A stretch of DNA of 64,000 nucleotides from VMCP01 sp964527775 (GCA_964527775.1 CAZGQS010000010.1:7554-71553), one strand, 5' to 3'; positions 44,242 through 53,488 are shown, counted from the stretch's first letter. Notes: a model not told the origin generated them from the sequence alone. Translations and numbers: made by a program.

Positions 44242-45357
44242 TTAGAAAAAGTCTCTCATTCTATCAAAGAATGACTTTTCCTTTTGATCAGGCCTGAAAT
44301 TCTTGCTTTCTTGAAGTTGATTTAACAATTCTTTTTCCTCGGAAGACAACTTTGTTGGTACATAAATATTTACGATGACCAATTGGTCTCCGGTTCCATA
44401 ACCATTGATTTCCGGAAATCCTTTGCCTTTTAATCGAAGAACTTTTCCAGGTTGAGTACCCGCATCTATTTTGATTTTAGCCTTGCCATCTAAGGTTGGC
44501 ACTTCAACATTAGAACCCATTGCAGCTTCGGGAAAGCTCAGCCATAAATTATAATGTACGTTATTACCTTCTCTCGATAATTCTTCGTGAGCAACTTCTT
44601 CAATCAGTACAATCAAATCTCCAGGTGACCCGCCGCCTGGTCCGTCATTTCCCTTGCCATTGACGTTGAGCTGCATACCTTCTGCTACTCCACCCGGTAT
44701 TTTGATGCTGGTTTCAAATTCTTTGGCTATAAGTCCGTGTTCATTTGCATCAGCAGGTTTACTTTCAATCACCTTACCCATACCTTGACACACGGGACAA
44801 GCACTTTGGGTAGCCATTTGTCCTAAGAAAGTATTGGTAACTTGTTTAACTACACCGCTACCGTTACAATGTCTACAGGTGCCAAATTTAACCCCTTCAG
44901 CCGCAACCATTCTGCGGTATTTCACCTTTTTCTCAACCCCATTCTTCATTTCGGAAAGGGTGAGTTTCATTTTAATTCTGATGTTAGAACCAACCGTTCT
45001 TCTAGATCCACCTCTACCGCGACCACCGCCGCCAAAGAACGACCCGAAGATACTGTCATCGCCAAAAACATCGCCAAACTGACTGAAGATATCATCCATG
45101 CTGAATCCGCCGCCGCCATATCCACCAGCACCACCCATTCCAGCGTGCCCAAACTGGTCGTATCGACTCTTCTTCTCAGGATTGCTCAACACGTCATAGG
45201 CTTCAGCTGCTTCCTTGAATTTTTCTTCTGCCTCCTTGTCACCTGGATTTTTATCTGGGTGAAATTTAATGGCTAGTTTTCTGTATGCTTTCTTTAACTC
45301 ATCGGCAGAGGCCGATTTGGGTACACCCAGTATATCGTAATAATCTCTTTTACTCAT
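44242..45357 (-). CDS. dnaJ: Co-chaperone DnaJ with a reduced zinc-finger domain
   Basis: A 371-residue J-protein. The J domain (1-70) has HPD at 33-35; a Gly/Phe-rich region (about 71-118) follows. The cysteine-rich domain has only two CxxCxGxG repeats, CRHCNGSG (161-168) and CPVCQGMG (187-194); by spacing these are repeats II and III, forming zinc centre 2, while repeats I and IV are absent (the flanks read YRRMVAAEGVKFG and SKPADANEHGL). The C-terminal substrate-binding part begins about 220. I believe this reduced form is common in Flavobacteriia, though I cannot check. It follows grpE by five bases. Confidence 0.95.
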   Translation of the reverse strand: MSKRDYYDILGVPKSASADELKKAYRKLAIKFHPDKNPGDKEAEEKFKEAAEAYDVLSNPEKKSRYDQFGHAGMGGAGGYGGGGFSMDDIFSQFGDVFGDDSIFGSFFGGGGRGRGGSRRTVGSNIRIKMKLTLSEMKNGVEKKVKYRRMVAAEGVKFGTCRHCNGSGVVKQVTNTFLGQMATQSACPVCQGMGKVIESKPADANEHGLIAKEFETSIKIPGGVAEGMQLNVNGKGNDGPGGGSPGDLIVLIEEVAHEELSREGNNVHYNLWLSFPEAAMGSNVEVPTLDGKAKIKIDAGTQPGKVLRLKGKGFPEINGYGTGDQLVIVNIYVPTKLSSEEKELLNQLQESKNFRPDQKEKSFFDRMRDFF

Positions 45358-45362
45358 AAATA

Positions 45363-45947
45363 TTAGTTACCAACAACCACTTTGGCAAATCTCAGTACTT
45401 TATCATTTAAAAAATAGCCTTTTTCTACTTCATCAATAACTTTTCCAACCAATTCAGGTGAAGGAGCTGCAAATTGGGTAACGGCTTCGTGCAAATCGGG
45501 ATTAAAATCTTCGCCTTTTGCGTTCATGGGCTTTAAACCTTTACGTTCTAAAATTCCGTAGAGTTTTTTGAAGATCAATTCCATTCCTTCTGAAGCAGTT
45601 GAATCTCCGGCATTTTTCAGAGCACTTAATGCCCTTTCCATGTCATCAACTACAGGCAAAACAGCTTCAATCATGTCTTTGCTGGCATTTTGCATCCATT
45701 CCAAACGTTCTTTGGTAGTTCTTCTGCGGAAATTCTCAAATTCACTGTATAACCTTAGGTACTTTTCTTTTTCTGATTGTATACTTTCAGCATCATTACC
45801 CTCAACTGGTGCAGCATCTTCGGTCTGATTTGATTCTAATTCAGATTCATTACCTTCTATTTGCTCTTGATTAACTGTATTTTCAGCCATATTTTCAGGT
45901 TGTTGAGATTGCTCTTTTTCTTTTTCGGTGGATTTTTTACTTGCCAT
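45363..45947 (-). CDS. grpE: Nucleotide exchange factor GrpE
   Basis: The partner of DnaK that releases ADP. It has an acidic/Gln-rich disordered N-terminus (about 1-65), a long coiled-coil helix (EKYLRLYSEFENFRRRTTKERLEWMQ) and a C-terminal beta-wing with GEDFNPDLHEAVTQ and VGKVIDEVEKGYFLNDKVLRFAKVVVGN. The chosen start at 45947 gives 194 residues; an in-frame ATG at 45980 would add 11. It is transcribed with dnaJ. Confidence 0.93.
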   Translation of the reverse strand: MASKKSTEKEKEQSQQPENMAENTVNQEQIEGNESELESNQTEDAAPVEGNDAESIQSEKEKYLRLYSEFENFRRRTTKERLEWMQNASKDMIEAVLPVVDDMERALSALKNAGDSTASEGMELIFKKLYGILERKGLKPMNAKGEDFNPDLHEAVTQFAAPSPELVGKVIDEVEKGYFLNDKVLRFAKVVVGN

Positions 45948-46024
45948 AACGATATTCCTATACATCAAATTGCTTGCCATTACACATTATTGTCAATTTG
46001 TCAGTTAATGGACTAAAAAATTTT

Positions 46025-46053
46025 TTGATTGTCAGAATTTAATCCTACTTTTA
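46025..46053 (+). promoter_or_regulatory. Promoter of ribE (TTG-N18-TACTTTTA)
   Basis: TTG at 46025-46027, an 18-base spacer and TACTTTTA at 46046-46053 (one mismatch to TAnnTTTG) lie just before the ATG at 46058. Confidence 0.5.
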
Positions 46054-46057
46054 TGAC

Positions 46058-46654
46058 ATGTTCACGGGCATTATAGAAGGCATGTCTGAAATCCTTGATG
46101 TAGAAGAGGAGCAGACCAATTTACATATCACGTTTAAATCTAATTTTACTTCTGAGTTAAAAGTGGATCAAAGCGTATCTCACAACGGTATTTGCCTCAC
46201 AGTCACGAACATCAATCTATCCGAAGATAGTTATAAAGTTACAGCCATTGCTGAAACACGGAGTGTAACTAGTATAAATAATTGGAATAAGGGAGACTTC
46301 ATCAATACGGAACGTTGCATGCCGGCCCACGGCAGATTTGACGGGCACATTGTTCAAGGACATGTTGATTGTGTGGGTATATTGGATGAAGTTCATGACG
46401 TAGATGGTTCGTATATGCTCTTTTTCTCTCATCCGCCTGAAGCGGGAATTACGGTTACAAAAGGCAGTATTTGCATCAATGGAATAAGCTTAACTGTGGT
46501 AGACAGTTTTCCCGATGCATTTAGTGTGGCCATCATTCCCTACACTTGGGAACATACCAATCTTAAATTCCTCAATGCTGGTGACCCTGTCAACTTAGAA
46601 TTTGACGTCATTGGGAAGTACCTTCAGCGCCTCGATAAATTGCGCAATGATTAA
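46058..46654 (+). CDS. ribE: Riboflavin synthase, alpha chain
   Basis: Dismutates two 6,7-dimethyl-8-ribityllumazines to riboflavin. A 198-residue protein with two similar barrels: barrel 1 MFTGIIEGMSEI, SVSHNGICLTV; barrel 2 GRFDGHIVQGHVDCVG, GSICINGISLTVV. The start MFTGII is the standard N-terminus. It is a single gene with its own promoter; no other rib genes lie nearby and no FMN riboswitch is seen in the 100-base upstream gap. Confidence 0.96.
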   Translation: MFTGIIEGMSEILDVEEEQTNLHITFKSNFTSELKVDQSVSHNGICLTVTNINLSEDSYKVTAIAETRSVTSINNWNKGDFINTERCMPAHGRFDGHIVQGHVDCVGILDEVHDVDGSYMLFFSHPPEAGITVTKGSICINGISLTVVDSFPDAFSVAIIPYTWEHTNLKFLNAGDPVNLEFDVIGKYLQRLDKLRND

Positions 46655-46726
46655 CTTTTGTTCAATAGATAGATTCTAAATAGTACTCAAAAACAAAGCG
46701 TATGTGCAGTGAGTACCTATATTTTG

Positions 46727-46734
46727 TAAATTTG
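46727..46734 (+). promoter_or_regulatory. -7 box of sdhCAB
   Basis: TAAATTTG, a full match to TAnnTTTG, 26 bases before the sdhC ATG at 46761. Confidence 0.5.
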
Positions 46735-46760
46735 CCAAACACAAATATTTAATATCATTT

Positions 46761-47459
46761 ATGGGAGTATTGTCATTCTTGTTTTCATCCAGCCTTGGTA
46801 GAAAACTCGTTATGGCCGTGACAGGGATTGCTTTAATCGCCTTTTTATTAGTTCACTGCCTAATTAATGCCATGGTTTTGCTTAACGACGGAGGTCAAAC
46901 CTTCAACGAAGCTGCACGATTCATGGCCGAGAATCCGTTCATCAGAATTTCAGAAGTTCTGTTGTTTGTTGGTTTTCTACTTCACATCGCACAAGGTCTA
47001 TACCTTACGTTTGACAACCGCAAACGCCGTGCTGCCAAATACACCGGTAACCCAGGAAATGCCAACTCAAAATGGTACTCTCGCTCTATGGGCTTTTTGG
47101 GAACCATCATTTTGATTTTCTTGGTACTTCACCTTAAACATTTTTGGGTAGTAAGCCGCTTCCACGCTCCGCATGCCCTAGGTGAAATTACCTATGCAAA
47201 CGGTGACACCATGGAAAACTTATTCTTGGAAATGGCCAATGTGTTCACCAACCCCATTGCTGTTATAATCTACGTTTTAGGTTGCTTCTCCTTGGCTTAT
47301 CACCTTCTTCATGGTTTTGCAAGCGCATTCCAAACTTTTGGTATCAATCATAAATCTTATACCCCTATCATTGCATCGGTTGGTGCGGCTTTCTCAATCA
47401 TCGTTCCTCTAATTTTTGCCATTATTCCTGTAGTAATGCACTTTGGTATCATTAAATAA
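46761..47459 (+). CDS. sdhC: Succinate dehydrogenase cytochrome b subunit
   Basis: The 232-residue membrane anchor with five hydrophobic segments and several conserved histidines for two b hemes (LLVHCLINA, LLHIAQGLY, VLHLKHFWVVSRFH, YHLLHGFASAFQTFG). This is the di-heme single-subunit type (Bacteroidota/epsilon-like succinate:quinone reductase) that pairs with menaquinone. It is the first gene of sdhCAB; the gap to sdhA is 14 bases. Confidence 0.95.
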   Translation: MGVLSFLFSSSLGRKLVMAVTGIALIAFLLVHCLINAMVLLNDGGQTFNEAARFMAENPFIRISEVLLFVGFLLHIAQGLYLTFDNRKRRAAKYTGNPGNANSKWYSRSMGFLGTIILIFLVLHLKHFWVVSRFHAPHALGEITYANGDTMENLFLEMANVFTNPIAVIIYVLGCFSLAYHLLHGFASAFQTFGINHKSYTPIIASVGAAFSIIVPLIFAIIPVVMHFGIIK

Positions 47460-47473
47460 TTAATCGAAATCGT

Positions 47474-49453
47474 ATGAAATTAGAATCAAAAATCCCTCAA
47501 GGTCCTGTAGAATCTAAATGGACCCAATATAAAAGCAGTGTCCCCTTGGTGAATCCTGCAAATAAAAGAAGCTTACACGTCATTGTAGTAGGAACTGGAC
47601 TAGCAGGTGCTAGCGCAGCAGCAACTTTGGCTGAAATGGGCTACAAAGTTTCTGCATTTTGTTTTCAAGATTCTCCCCGCAGAGCTCACTCAATTGCCGC
47701 TCAAGGAGGTATCAATGCTGCCAAAAACTACCAAAACGACGGTGATAGCGTATACCGTCTGTTCTATGATACCATTAAAGGAGGTGATTACCGTGCCCGC
47801 GAAGCAAATGTGCACCGCCTAGCAGAAGTATCAACCAATATCATCGACCAATGTGTAGCACAAGGTGTTCCTTTTGCCCGTGAATACGGTGGAACATTAA
47901 GCAACCGATCTTTTGGTGGCACACAAGTGCAACGTACATTTTATGCTGCCGGACAAACAGGACAGCAGCTACTTTTAGGTGCATATTCAGCTCTTGAACG
48001 TCAAGTTGGTTTAGGAAACGTTACCATGTACAGCCGACATGAAATGGTTGAAGTTGTAAAGATTGACGGAAAAGCACGCGGAATCATTGCTCGTGACTTG
48101 GTTTCAGGGAAATTGGAGCGTCACTTCGGACACGCCGTGTTGCTTTGTACAGGTGGTTATGGCAACGTATTCTATTTGTCAACCAACGCTATGGGTTCAA
48201 ACGTTACCGCTGCTTGGAAAGCACACAGAGCCGGCGCATTGTTCGGCAACCCTTGCTTTACACAAATTCACCCTACTTGTATTCCCGTTTCTGGACATTA
48301 CCAGTCTAAACTAACATTGATGAGTGAGTCTTTGAGAAACGACGGACGTATTTGGGTCCCCAAGAAAAAAGACGACAACCGTCACCCCAACGATATACCA
48401 GAAGATGAGCGCGATTACTATTTGGAGCGCAGATACCCTGCCTTCGGTAATTTAGTTCCTCGTGATATCGCGAGCCGCGCTGCCAAAGAGCGTTGCGATG
48501 CGGGTTACGGCGTAGGAAGCACTAAAATGGCCGTTTATTTGGACTTCAAGTACAACATGATCAATAAATATGGTCGTACAGAAGCCAGCAAACGCGGAAT
48601 TCAAAACCCAAGTGAAGACATTTTGTTAGAATTGGGTAAAGAAATTGCGAAAGAGAAATACGGCAACTTGTTTGATATGTACAAACAAATCACTGCCGAA
48701 GATCCATACGAAGTTCCAATGAAAATCTACCCAGCGGTTCATTATACTATGGGTGGACTTTGGGTTGATTATGAATTACAAACTACGGTTCCTGGCTTGT
48801 ATGCTTTGGGTGAAGCGAATTTCTCTGATCACGGAGCAAACCGTTTGGGGGCATCTGCTTTGATGCAGGGTCTTGCCGATGGTTATTTCATCATTCCATA
48901 CACTTTGGGTAGCTATTTGAGCAAGGAAATTCACACCAAGCCTATTTCTACTGATCACGAAGCATTTGTTGAAGCTGAGAAAAAGGTTTCAGACCGAATC
49001 AATCAGCTGATGGGAATTCAAGGTAAACGTACGGTTGAAAGTTATCACCGCGAATTGGGTCTAATCATGTGGGACAAATGCGGAATGGCGAGAAATGAAA
49101 AAGGCTTAAAAGAGGCCATCGAGCAAATTCGCGCCCTTCGTGATGATTTCTACAAAAACGTTAGAATACCAGGTAGCGTAGATGAATTCAATCCTGAACT
49201 TGACAAAGCCGGTCGAGTGGCTGACTTCTTAGAACTAGGTGAATTGATGTGCTGGGATGCATTGAACAGAAACGAAAGTTGCGGTGGACACTTCCGCGAG
49301 GAATATCAAACCGAAGAAGGCGAAGCATTACGCGACGATGAAAATTACAAAAACGTATTTGCTTGGGAATACAAAGAGAACAATCAATGGGAACTTCACA
49401 AAGAAGAACTCAACTACGAAAACATTAAAATTCAACAAAGAAGTTACAAATAA
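47474..49453 (+). CDS. sdhA: Succinate dehydrogenase flavoprotein subunit
   Basis: The 659-residue flavoprotein that oxidises succinate. The FAD-binding start is VVGTGLAGASAAATLAEMG; RRAHSIAAQGGINAAKN carries the His that binds FAD covalently; active-site regions HPTCIP, RDIASRAAKERCD and HYTMGGLWVDYE, and GANRLGASALMQGLADG near the end of the FAD domain, are all present. The subunit sits on the cytoplasmic side, bound to SdhB. Its stop is two bases before sdhB. Confidence 0.97.
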   Translation: MKLESKIPQGPVESKWTQYKSSVPLVNPANKRSLHVIVVGTGLAGASAAATLAEMGYKVSAFCFQDSPRRAHSIAAQGGINAAKNYQNDGDSVYRLFYDTIKGGDYRAREANVHRLAEVSTNIIDQCVAQGVPFAREYGGTLSNRSFGGTQVQRTFYAAGQTGQQLLLGAYSALERQVGLGNVTMYSRHEMVEVVKIDGKARGIIARDLVSGKLERHFGHAVLLCTGGYGNVFYLSTNAMGSNVTAAWKAHRAGALFGNPCFTQIHPTCIPVSGHYQSKLTLMSESLRNDGRIWVPKKKDDNRHPNDIPEDERDYYLERRYPAFGNLVPRDIASRAAKERCDAGYGVGSTKMAVYLDFKYNMINKYGRTEASKRGIQNPSEDILLELGKEIAKEKYGNLFDMYKQITAEDPYEVPMKIYPAVHYTMGGLWVDYELQTTVPGLYALGEANFSDHGANRLGASALMQGLADGYFIIPYTLGSYLSKEIHTKPISTDHEAFVEAEKKVSDRINQLMGIQGKRTVESYHRELGLIMWDKCGMARNEKGLKEAIEQIRALRDDFYKNVRIPGSVDEFNPELDKAGRVADFLELGELMCWDALNRNESCGGHFREEYQTEEGEALRDDENYKNVFAWEYKENNQWELHKEELNYENIKIQQRSYK

Positions 49454-49455
49454 TC

Positions 49456-50208
49456 ATGGCAACAATGAATATTAATCTGAAGGTTTGGCGTCAAAGAAAT
49501 CAAAACTCTGAAGGTCGTTTCGAAGAATACAAAGTTCAAGCGAGTCCTGATATGAGTTTCTTAGAAATGTTTGACGTTCTAAATGAACAACTCATTGAAG
49601 ACGGTAAAGATCCTATTGCTTTTGACCATGATTGCCGTGAAGGTATTTGTGGTATGTGCAGCATGGTGATCAACGGTCGTCCGCACGGTCCTAAACAAGG
49701 TGTAACCACTTGCCAGCTTCACATGAGAAGCTTCAGCGAGGGAGACACTATTGTGGTTGAACCCTGGAGAGCCAATGCGTTTCCTGTGATCAAAGATTTG
49801 AGCGTTAACCGCGGTGCATTTGACCGTATCATTGCCTCGGGCGGATATGTTTCTGTTAATACTGGTAACGCCGTTGACGCCAACAGCATCTTGATTCCTA
49901 AAGAAGTCGCTGACGAAGCATTCGAAGCGGCAACTTGTATTGGATGTGGAGCTTGTGTGAGCGCTTGTAAAAACGCTTCTGCTATGCTATTTGTAGGTGC
50001 CAAGGTAACTCAGTTATCGATGTTGCCACAAGGACAACCTGAGCGTCAGGCGCGTGTTGTTGCCATGGTAAACCAAATGGATGCTGAAGGATTTGGAGCA
50101 TGTACCAACACCGGTGCTTGTGCAGCAGAATGCCCCAAGCAAATTCCTCTATCGGTTATCGCTAACCTAAATCGCGAATATTATAAAGCAAAACTCAACG
50201 GAAAATAA
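49456..50208 (+). CDS. sdhB: Succinate dehydrogenase iron-sulfur subunit
   Basis: A 250-residue ferredoxin-like subunit. The [2Fe-2S] cysteines are in DHDCREGICGMCSM and TTCQLH; the [4Fe-4S] and [3Fe-4S] cysteines are in CIGCGACVSACKN and CTNTGACAAECPKQIP. It passes electrons from the flavin to the heme subunit. Its stop overlaps the end of the convergent barrel gene by 14 bases. Confidence 0.97.
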   Translation: MATMNINLKVWRQRNQNSEGRFEEYKVQASPDMSFLEMFDVLNEQLIEDGKDPIAFDHDCREGICGMCSMVINGRPHGPKQGVTTCQLHMRSFSEGDTIVVEPWRANAFPVIKDLSVNRGAFDRIIASGGYVSVNTGNAVDANSILIPKEVADEAFEAATCIGCGACVSACKNASAMLFVGAKVTQLSMLPQGQPERQARVVAMVNQMDAEGFGACTNTGACAAECPKQIPLSVIANLNREYYKAKLNGK

Positions 50209-51055
50209 ATCCGAGCTCAACGCTGGCGTTCACTCCCGAAGCGGTTTGAACGCCGGTGTGATTGGGCAACAAAGCTGTTTGAAAGCGGGGTTGCAGTAAA
50301 ACAGTCATTCCTTCGGCCATGATGTATTCGGCCCTTAAACCCACTCCCACAAACGCATTTATACGGGGATTCACCACTCTATTCACAACAGGTCTATCAT
50401 CTGGACCTGGAGTTATGTAATAATCATACACTTTAACGTTTTTGCCTTCTGCGAGAGCAAAACCCGCAGATCTCAATACCAATGCATCTGAGATCAATAA
50501 AGATGGGCTAAATGAACCTAAAAAGTACAATTTAACGTTTTCTAACTGAAGCTTTAAACCATCTAAACGTTGCATGTATTGAAAATCAAAAGTCAAATAC
50601 TTTTGCTGAAAATTATAAGTCAATTCTTGAGCAGGACCTTGAACCAAATGTCGGTAAATTTCTAAATCCGGATGCGGCTGATAGGCGAACATTCCTCCTG
50701 TTTTTACCCGGTCAAATCCCCATTCACTGTAAGATACACCTACACCAAATAACTTTTTATCTGACTGTGAAAAATTAACCGATATGCCATAACTCATGAG
50801 GTTGGTCCATTGGTCATGAGTACGAAAAGAGTCAGAAAGTCCCTCAGAAGTATAGGTTGTGCGCATGGCCGGAGTGGTTGACCACAACAAACGTGAACCT
50901 TGGCCTAAACCTATTTTCACGTCGTAACTCTTTTTCCAAACTCCTCTTGATTGAGCATTCAAAGTAGAAAGCGCGGTAACCAACAGAATGAAACAAAACC
51001 CTTTGCTTACAACTCCGCCCCAACTGTTTCTGGTGAAAATTTGATTCTTTTCCAT
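50195..51055 (-). CDS. Outer-membrane beta-barrel protein, unknown
   Basis: A 286-residue exported protein. The first about 20 residues are polar and are followed by a hydrophobic run (FCFILLVTALSTLNA) ending at AQ, a long n-region for a signal peptide. The mature part shows alternating strands (DVKIGLGQGSRLLW, SYGISVNFSQSDKKLFGVGVSYSEWGF, GVGLRAEYIMAEGMTVLLQPRF) and ends with ASVELGFIFR, a barrel-type C-terminus. The gene starts 49 bases inside the end of the MATE gene. Role unknown. Confidence 0.7.
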   Translation of the reverse strand: MEKNQIFTRNSWGGVVSKGFCFILLVTALSTLNAQSRGVWKKSYDVKIGLGQGSRLLWSTTPAMRTTYTSEGLSDSFRTHDQWTNLMSYGISVNFSQSDKKLFGVGVSYSEWGFDRVKTGGMFAYQPHPDLEIYRHLVQGPAQELTYNFQQKYLTFDFQYMQRLDGLKLQLENVKLYFLGSFSPSLLISDALVLRSAGFALAEGKNVKVYDYYITPGPDDRPVVNRVVNPRINAFVGVGLRAEYIMAEGMTVLLQPRFQTALLPNHTGVQTASGVNASVELGFIFR

Positions 51056-52389
51056 TGATAATAAAATCTATATACTCCTAATATTGCTGCCAAAAATAAG
51101 CCCGCAGAGAATCCCATCCAAACTCCATAAACACCCTTCTGTAATATTTCACCAAATAAATACGAAAGAGGCAATGAAACCACCCAATAAGCTATGATTG
51201 AAATAATAGACGCCCAAACCACATCCTTGATTCCTCGTAAAACAGACATAGCTGCTGCTTGCAGTCCATCGCTGATTTGGAAAAAGGCAGCCAAAAAGAA
51301 CAAAGGCAAAATAAATGGCATTACATCATTTTCAACGCCATATAGGCCCGCAATCTGTTTGCTGAAAACAATAAAAACCAAGGCATTGAAAATTTCAAAT
51401 ACTACAACCATAAAAAAGGTCATGTTTGCAATTCTTCTGATGCTGCTCAGAGATTGTTCCCCATAGGCATTACCCACTCTAATACTCCCCGCCATTGAAA
51501 GTCCCGAAGCCACCATATACGTCAAAGAAGCAGCGTTCAATGCCACTGCATGTGCCGCCAACTGTACAGAGCCATACCAACCAATCATGATGCCCGAAAT
51601 AGCAAAACAAGCCCATTCAGCGAAAGTTTGAAGCGCAATAGGAGTACCAATTTTCCAGATCTCGAAGGTTTCCCTCCAAATGGCCTTGAAATCAGGCATC
51701 TTAACCGGCAAATATTGTTTCATCAAAGAAGAATACCTTACATACCAAAGAGCCGCAACTGCCATTAATATGCGGGTGATCAATGTGGCCCACGCAGCAC
51801 CATTGGCACCTAAAGCAGGAAATCCCCACCAACCATAAATCATAATGGCATTCAATAAAACGTTCAAAACCAAACCTGCCAAGTTCAATACCATCGAAAT
51901 CTTGGTATGTCCCAAACCATCGGTAAACTGCCTGCAGTTTGTAAATATGAGCATCGGCAACACCGACCAAGCTATGATTTTCAGAAATTCAGGAGCAATA
52001 GCTTCAATTTCTGGCGACTGTTTGAGCCAATGAAAATTCTCAATCAACACCCATAGAATCAAATATTGAAATACAAACAACAGAACTGAAACTAGTAATC
52101 CTGCTCTGTAGGTAATAAAACCCAAATCGGGACGCTTCTCGCCCACTTTAATACTGACTAAAGTACTCACCGCAAACAACACACCGAAAGTGAGTCCGCT
52201 AAACAAAAAGAAAATATTGTTGGCCTGATTGACACCCGCAAGCGCTACCTTACCCAATTTACCTACCATTACGGTATCGGCAACTCCCATTAAAACAATT
52301 CCTAAATGACCCAACACAATGGGATACGCCAACTTTGCAATTAACTTAACTTCCGCCTTAGAGATGCGACTCAATAACTTACCTAACAT
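51007..52389 (-). CDS. MATE-family multidrug/toxin exporter
   Basis: A 460-residue inner-membrane protein with about twelve membrane segments in two homologous halves. Typical MATE segments are IAKLAYPIVLGHLGIVLMGVADTVMVGKLG and QTFAEWACFAISGIMIGWYG. It probably exports small cationic or drug-like compounds using a Na+ or H+ gradient. The ATG at 52389 fits a -7 box upstream; the open frame further upstream is inside the divergent RluA gene. It overlaps the next barrel gene by 49 bases. Confidence 0.88.
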   Translation of the reverse strand: MLGKLLSRISKAEVKLIAKLAYPIVLGHLGIVLMGVADTVMVGKLGKVALAGVNQANNIFFLFSGLTFGVLFAVSTLVSIKVGEKRPDLGFITYRAGLLVSVLLFVFQYLILWVLIENFHWLKQSPEIEAIAPEFLKIIAWSVLPMLIFTNCRQFTDGLGHTKISMVLNLAGLVLNVLLNAIMIYGWWGFPALGANGAAWATLITRILMAVAALWYVRYSSLMKQYLPVKMPDFKAIWRETFEIWKIGTPIALQTFAEWACFAISGIMIGWYGSVQLAAHAVALNAASLTYMVASGLSMAGSIRVGNAYGEQSLSSIRRIANMTFFMVVVFEIFNALVFIVFSKQIAGLYGVENDVMPFILPLFFLAAFFQISDGLQAAAMSVLRGIKDVVWASIISIIAYWVVSLPLSYLFGEILQKGVYGVWMGFSAGLFLAAILGVYRFYYQWKRIKFSPETVGAEL

Positions 52390-52400
52390 GAAAATGGGAG

Positions 52401-52408
52401 CAAAAATA
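52401..52408 (-). promoter_or_regulatory. -7 box of the MATE gene
   Basis: TATTTTTG fits TAnnTTTG, 11 bases before the ATG at 52389. Confidence 0.45.
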
Positions 52409-52422
52409 GGCGAAGTTCGTCG

Positions 52423-52430
52423 TACCTTTG
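52423..52430 (+). promoter_or_regulatory. -7 box of the RluA-family gene
   Basis: TACCTTTG fits TAnnTTTG, four bases before the ATG at 52435. Confidence 0.5.
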
Positions 52431-52434
52431 CATT

Positions 52435-53145
52435 ATGATTGATGTACTCTATGAAGATAATCACCTGTTAATAGTAAATAAACCTGCGGGACTGCCCGTA
52501 CAAGGCGATACCACTGGAGATACTCACCTTTTGGAACTTGCCGAAGAATACATCAGAACCAAATACAAAAAACCCGGAGCGGCTTATGTTGGCCTTGCTC
52601 ACCGAATTGATAGACCCGTTAGCGGTACCGTGATTTTGGCCAAAACGTCAAAAGCTCTTACCCGTCTCAATGAGATTTTCAAAAACAAACTCAACAAAAA
52701 AATCTACCATTGCTTAACCGAAACCCAACTCCCTGAAGAGTTCGGAACCTTAGAACATTATCTATCAAAAGACAGCATTACGCATAAGGCTCACGCTTAC
52801 AATAAAGCCCGTGGAGATGCTAAACGTTCAGTTTTGCACTACAAACTTTTGGGAAATTTGGCGGGAAAATACCTTTATGAAATCACCCTTGAAACTGGTC
52901 GTTTTCATCAAATCAGAGCTCAATTGTCAAAGATGGGCTCGCCCATTTTGGGGGACCTAAAATACGGGGCATCCAACGCACTCCCTGACCGAAGCATTGG
53001 GCTTCACTCGCGCCAGCTCATTACCCCGCACCCTGTGAAAACCAATCCCGATGTCAGTGTCATTGCCCCCTACCCTAAAACTCAGTGGTGGCAGCTGTTC
53101 AATAACCCAGAGAGACGGGGTCCCAAAAAACCTCATCGAAATTAA
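52435..53145 (+). CDS. RluA-family pseudouridine synthase
   Basis: A 236-residue RNA pseudouridine synthase. The catalytic Asp is in AHRIDRPVSGTVILAKTSKAL; other marks are VNKPAGLPVQ, TGRFHQIRAQL and LGDLKYG. It lacks an N-terminal S4 domain, so it is a short RluA/RluC-like form acting on rRNA or tRNA; the target is not predictable. It overlaps the convergent alkyltransferase-like gene by 47 bases. Confidence 0.9.
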   Translation: MIDVLYEDNHLLIVNKPAGLPVQGDTTGDTHLLELAEEYIRTKYKKPGAAYVGLAHRIDRPVSGTVILAKTSKALTRLNEIFKNKLNKKIYHCLTETQLPEEFGTLEHYLSKDSITHKAHAYNKARGDAKRSVLHYKLLGNLAGKYLYEITLETGRFHQIRAQLSKMGSPILGDLKYGASNALPDRSIGLHSRQLITPHPVKTNPDVSVIAPYPKTQWWQLFNNPERRGPKKPHRN

Positions 53146-53434
53146 TCACACGGTCGTTCACCACCTGAATACCCTCATTTTCTAGCAATTCCTTCATTCT
53201 TTCGGGGGACGAAAAATGCGCTTTGCCGCTCAAATCTCCATTCCTATTTACCACCCGGTGTGCTGGTACAGGCGGAAGTTCTCCATGGCTGGCATTCATG
53301 GCCCAACCTACCAATCGTGAACTGCTACGAGCACCCAAATACGCCGCAATTGCACCGTAAGATGTAACCCGTCCGTGGGGAATCAAACGTACTACATCGA
53401 AAACTCTTAAATAAAATGAATTCTTTTGCGTCAT
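53099..53434 (-). CDS. Alkyltransferase-like protein (MGMT family, no active-site Cys)
   Basis: A 111-residue protein with the DNA-binding domain of O6-methylguanine-DNA methyltransferase: IPHGRVTSYGAIAAYLG, SSRLVGWAMN and PPVPAHRVVNRNGDLSG. The PCHR site of methyltransferases reads PAHR, so the acceptor Cys is Ala, as in alkyltransferase-like (ATL) proteins. ATLs bind O6-alkylguanine without repairing it and flag it for nucleotide excision repair. The ATG at 53434 is chosen over the codon 14 upstream. It overlaps the convergent RluA gene by 47 bases. Confidence 0.87.
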   Translation of the reverse strand: MTQKNSFYLRVFDVVRLIPHGRVTSYGAIAAYLGARSSSRLVGWAMNASHGELPPVPAHRVVNRNGDLSGKAHFSSPERMKELLENEGIQVVNDRVINFDEVFWDPVSLGY

Positions 53435-53488
53435 AAGGCAACCCTTTGGCTTGATTTTTGTCTTAAATTTACGCAAACTTTATTGAAG

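Noticed and set aside
44842..45276. 144-codon open frame antisense to dnaJ
   Set aside because: It is opposite the conserved J and zinc domains and looks like a codon-bias shadow.
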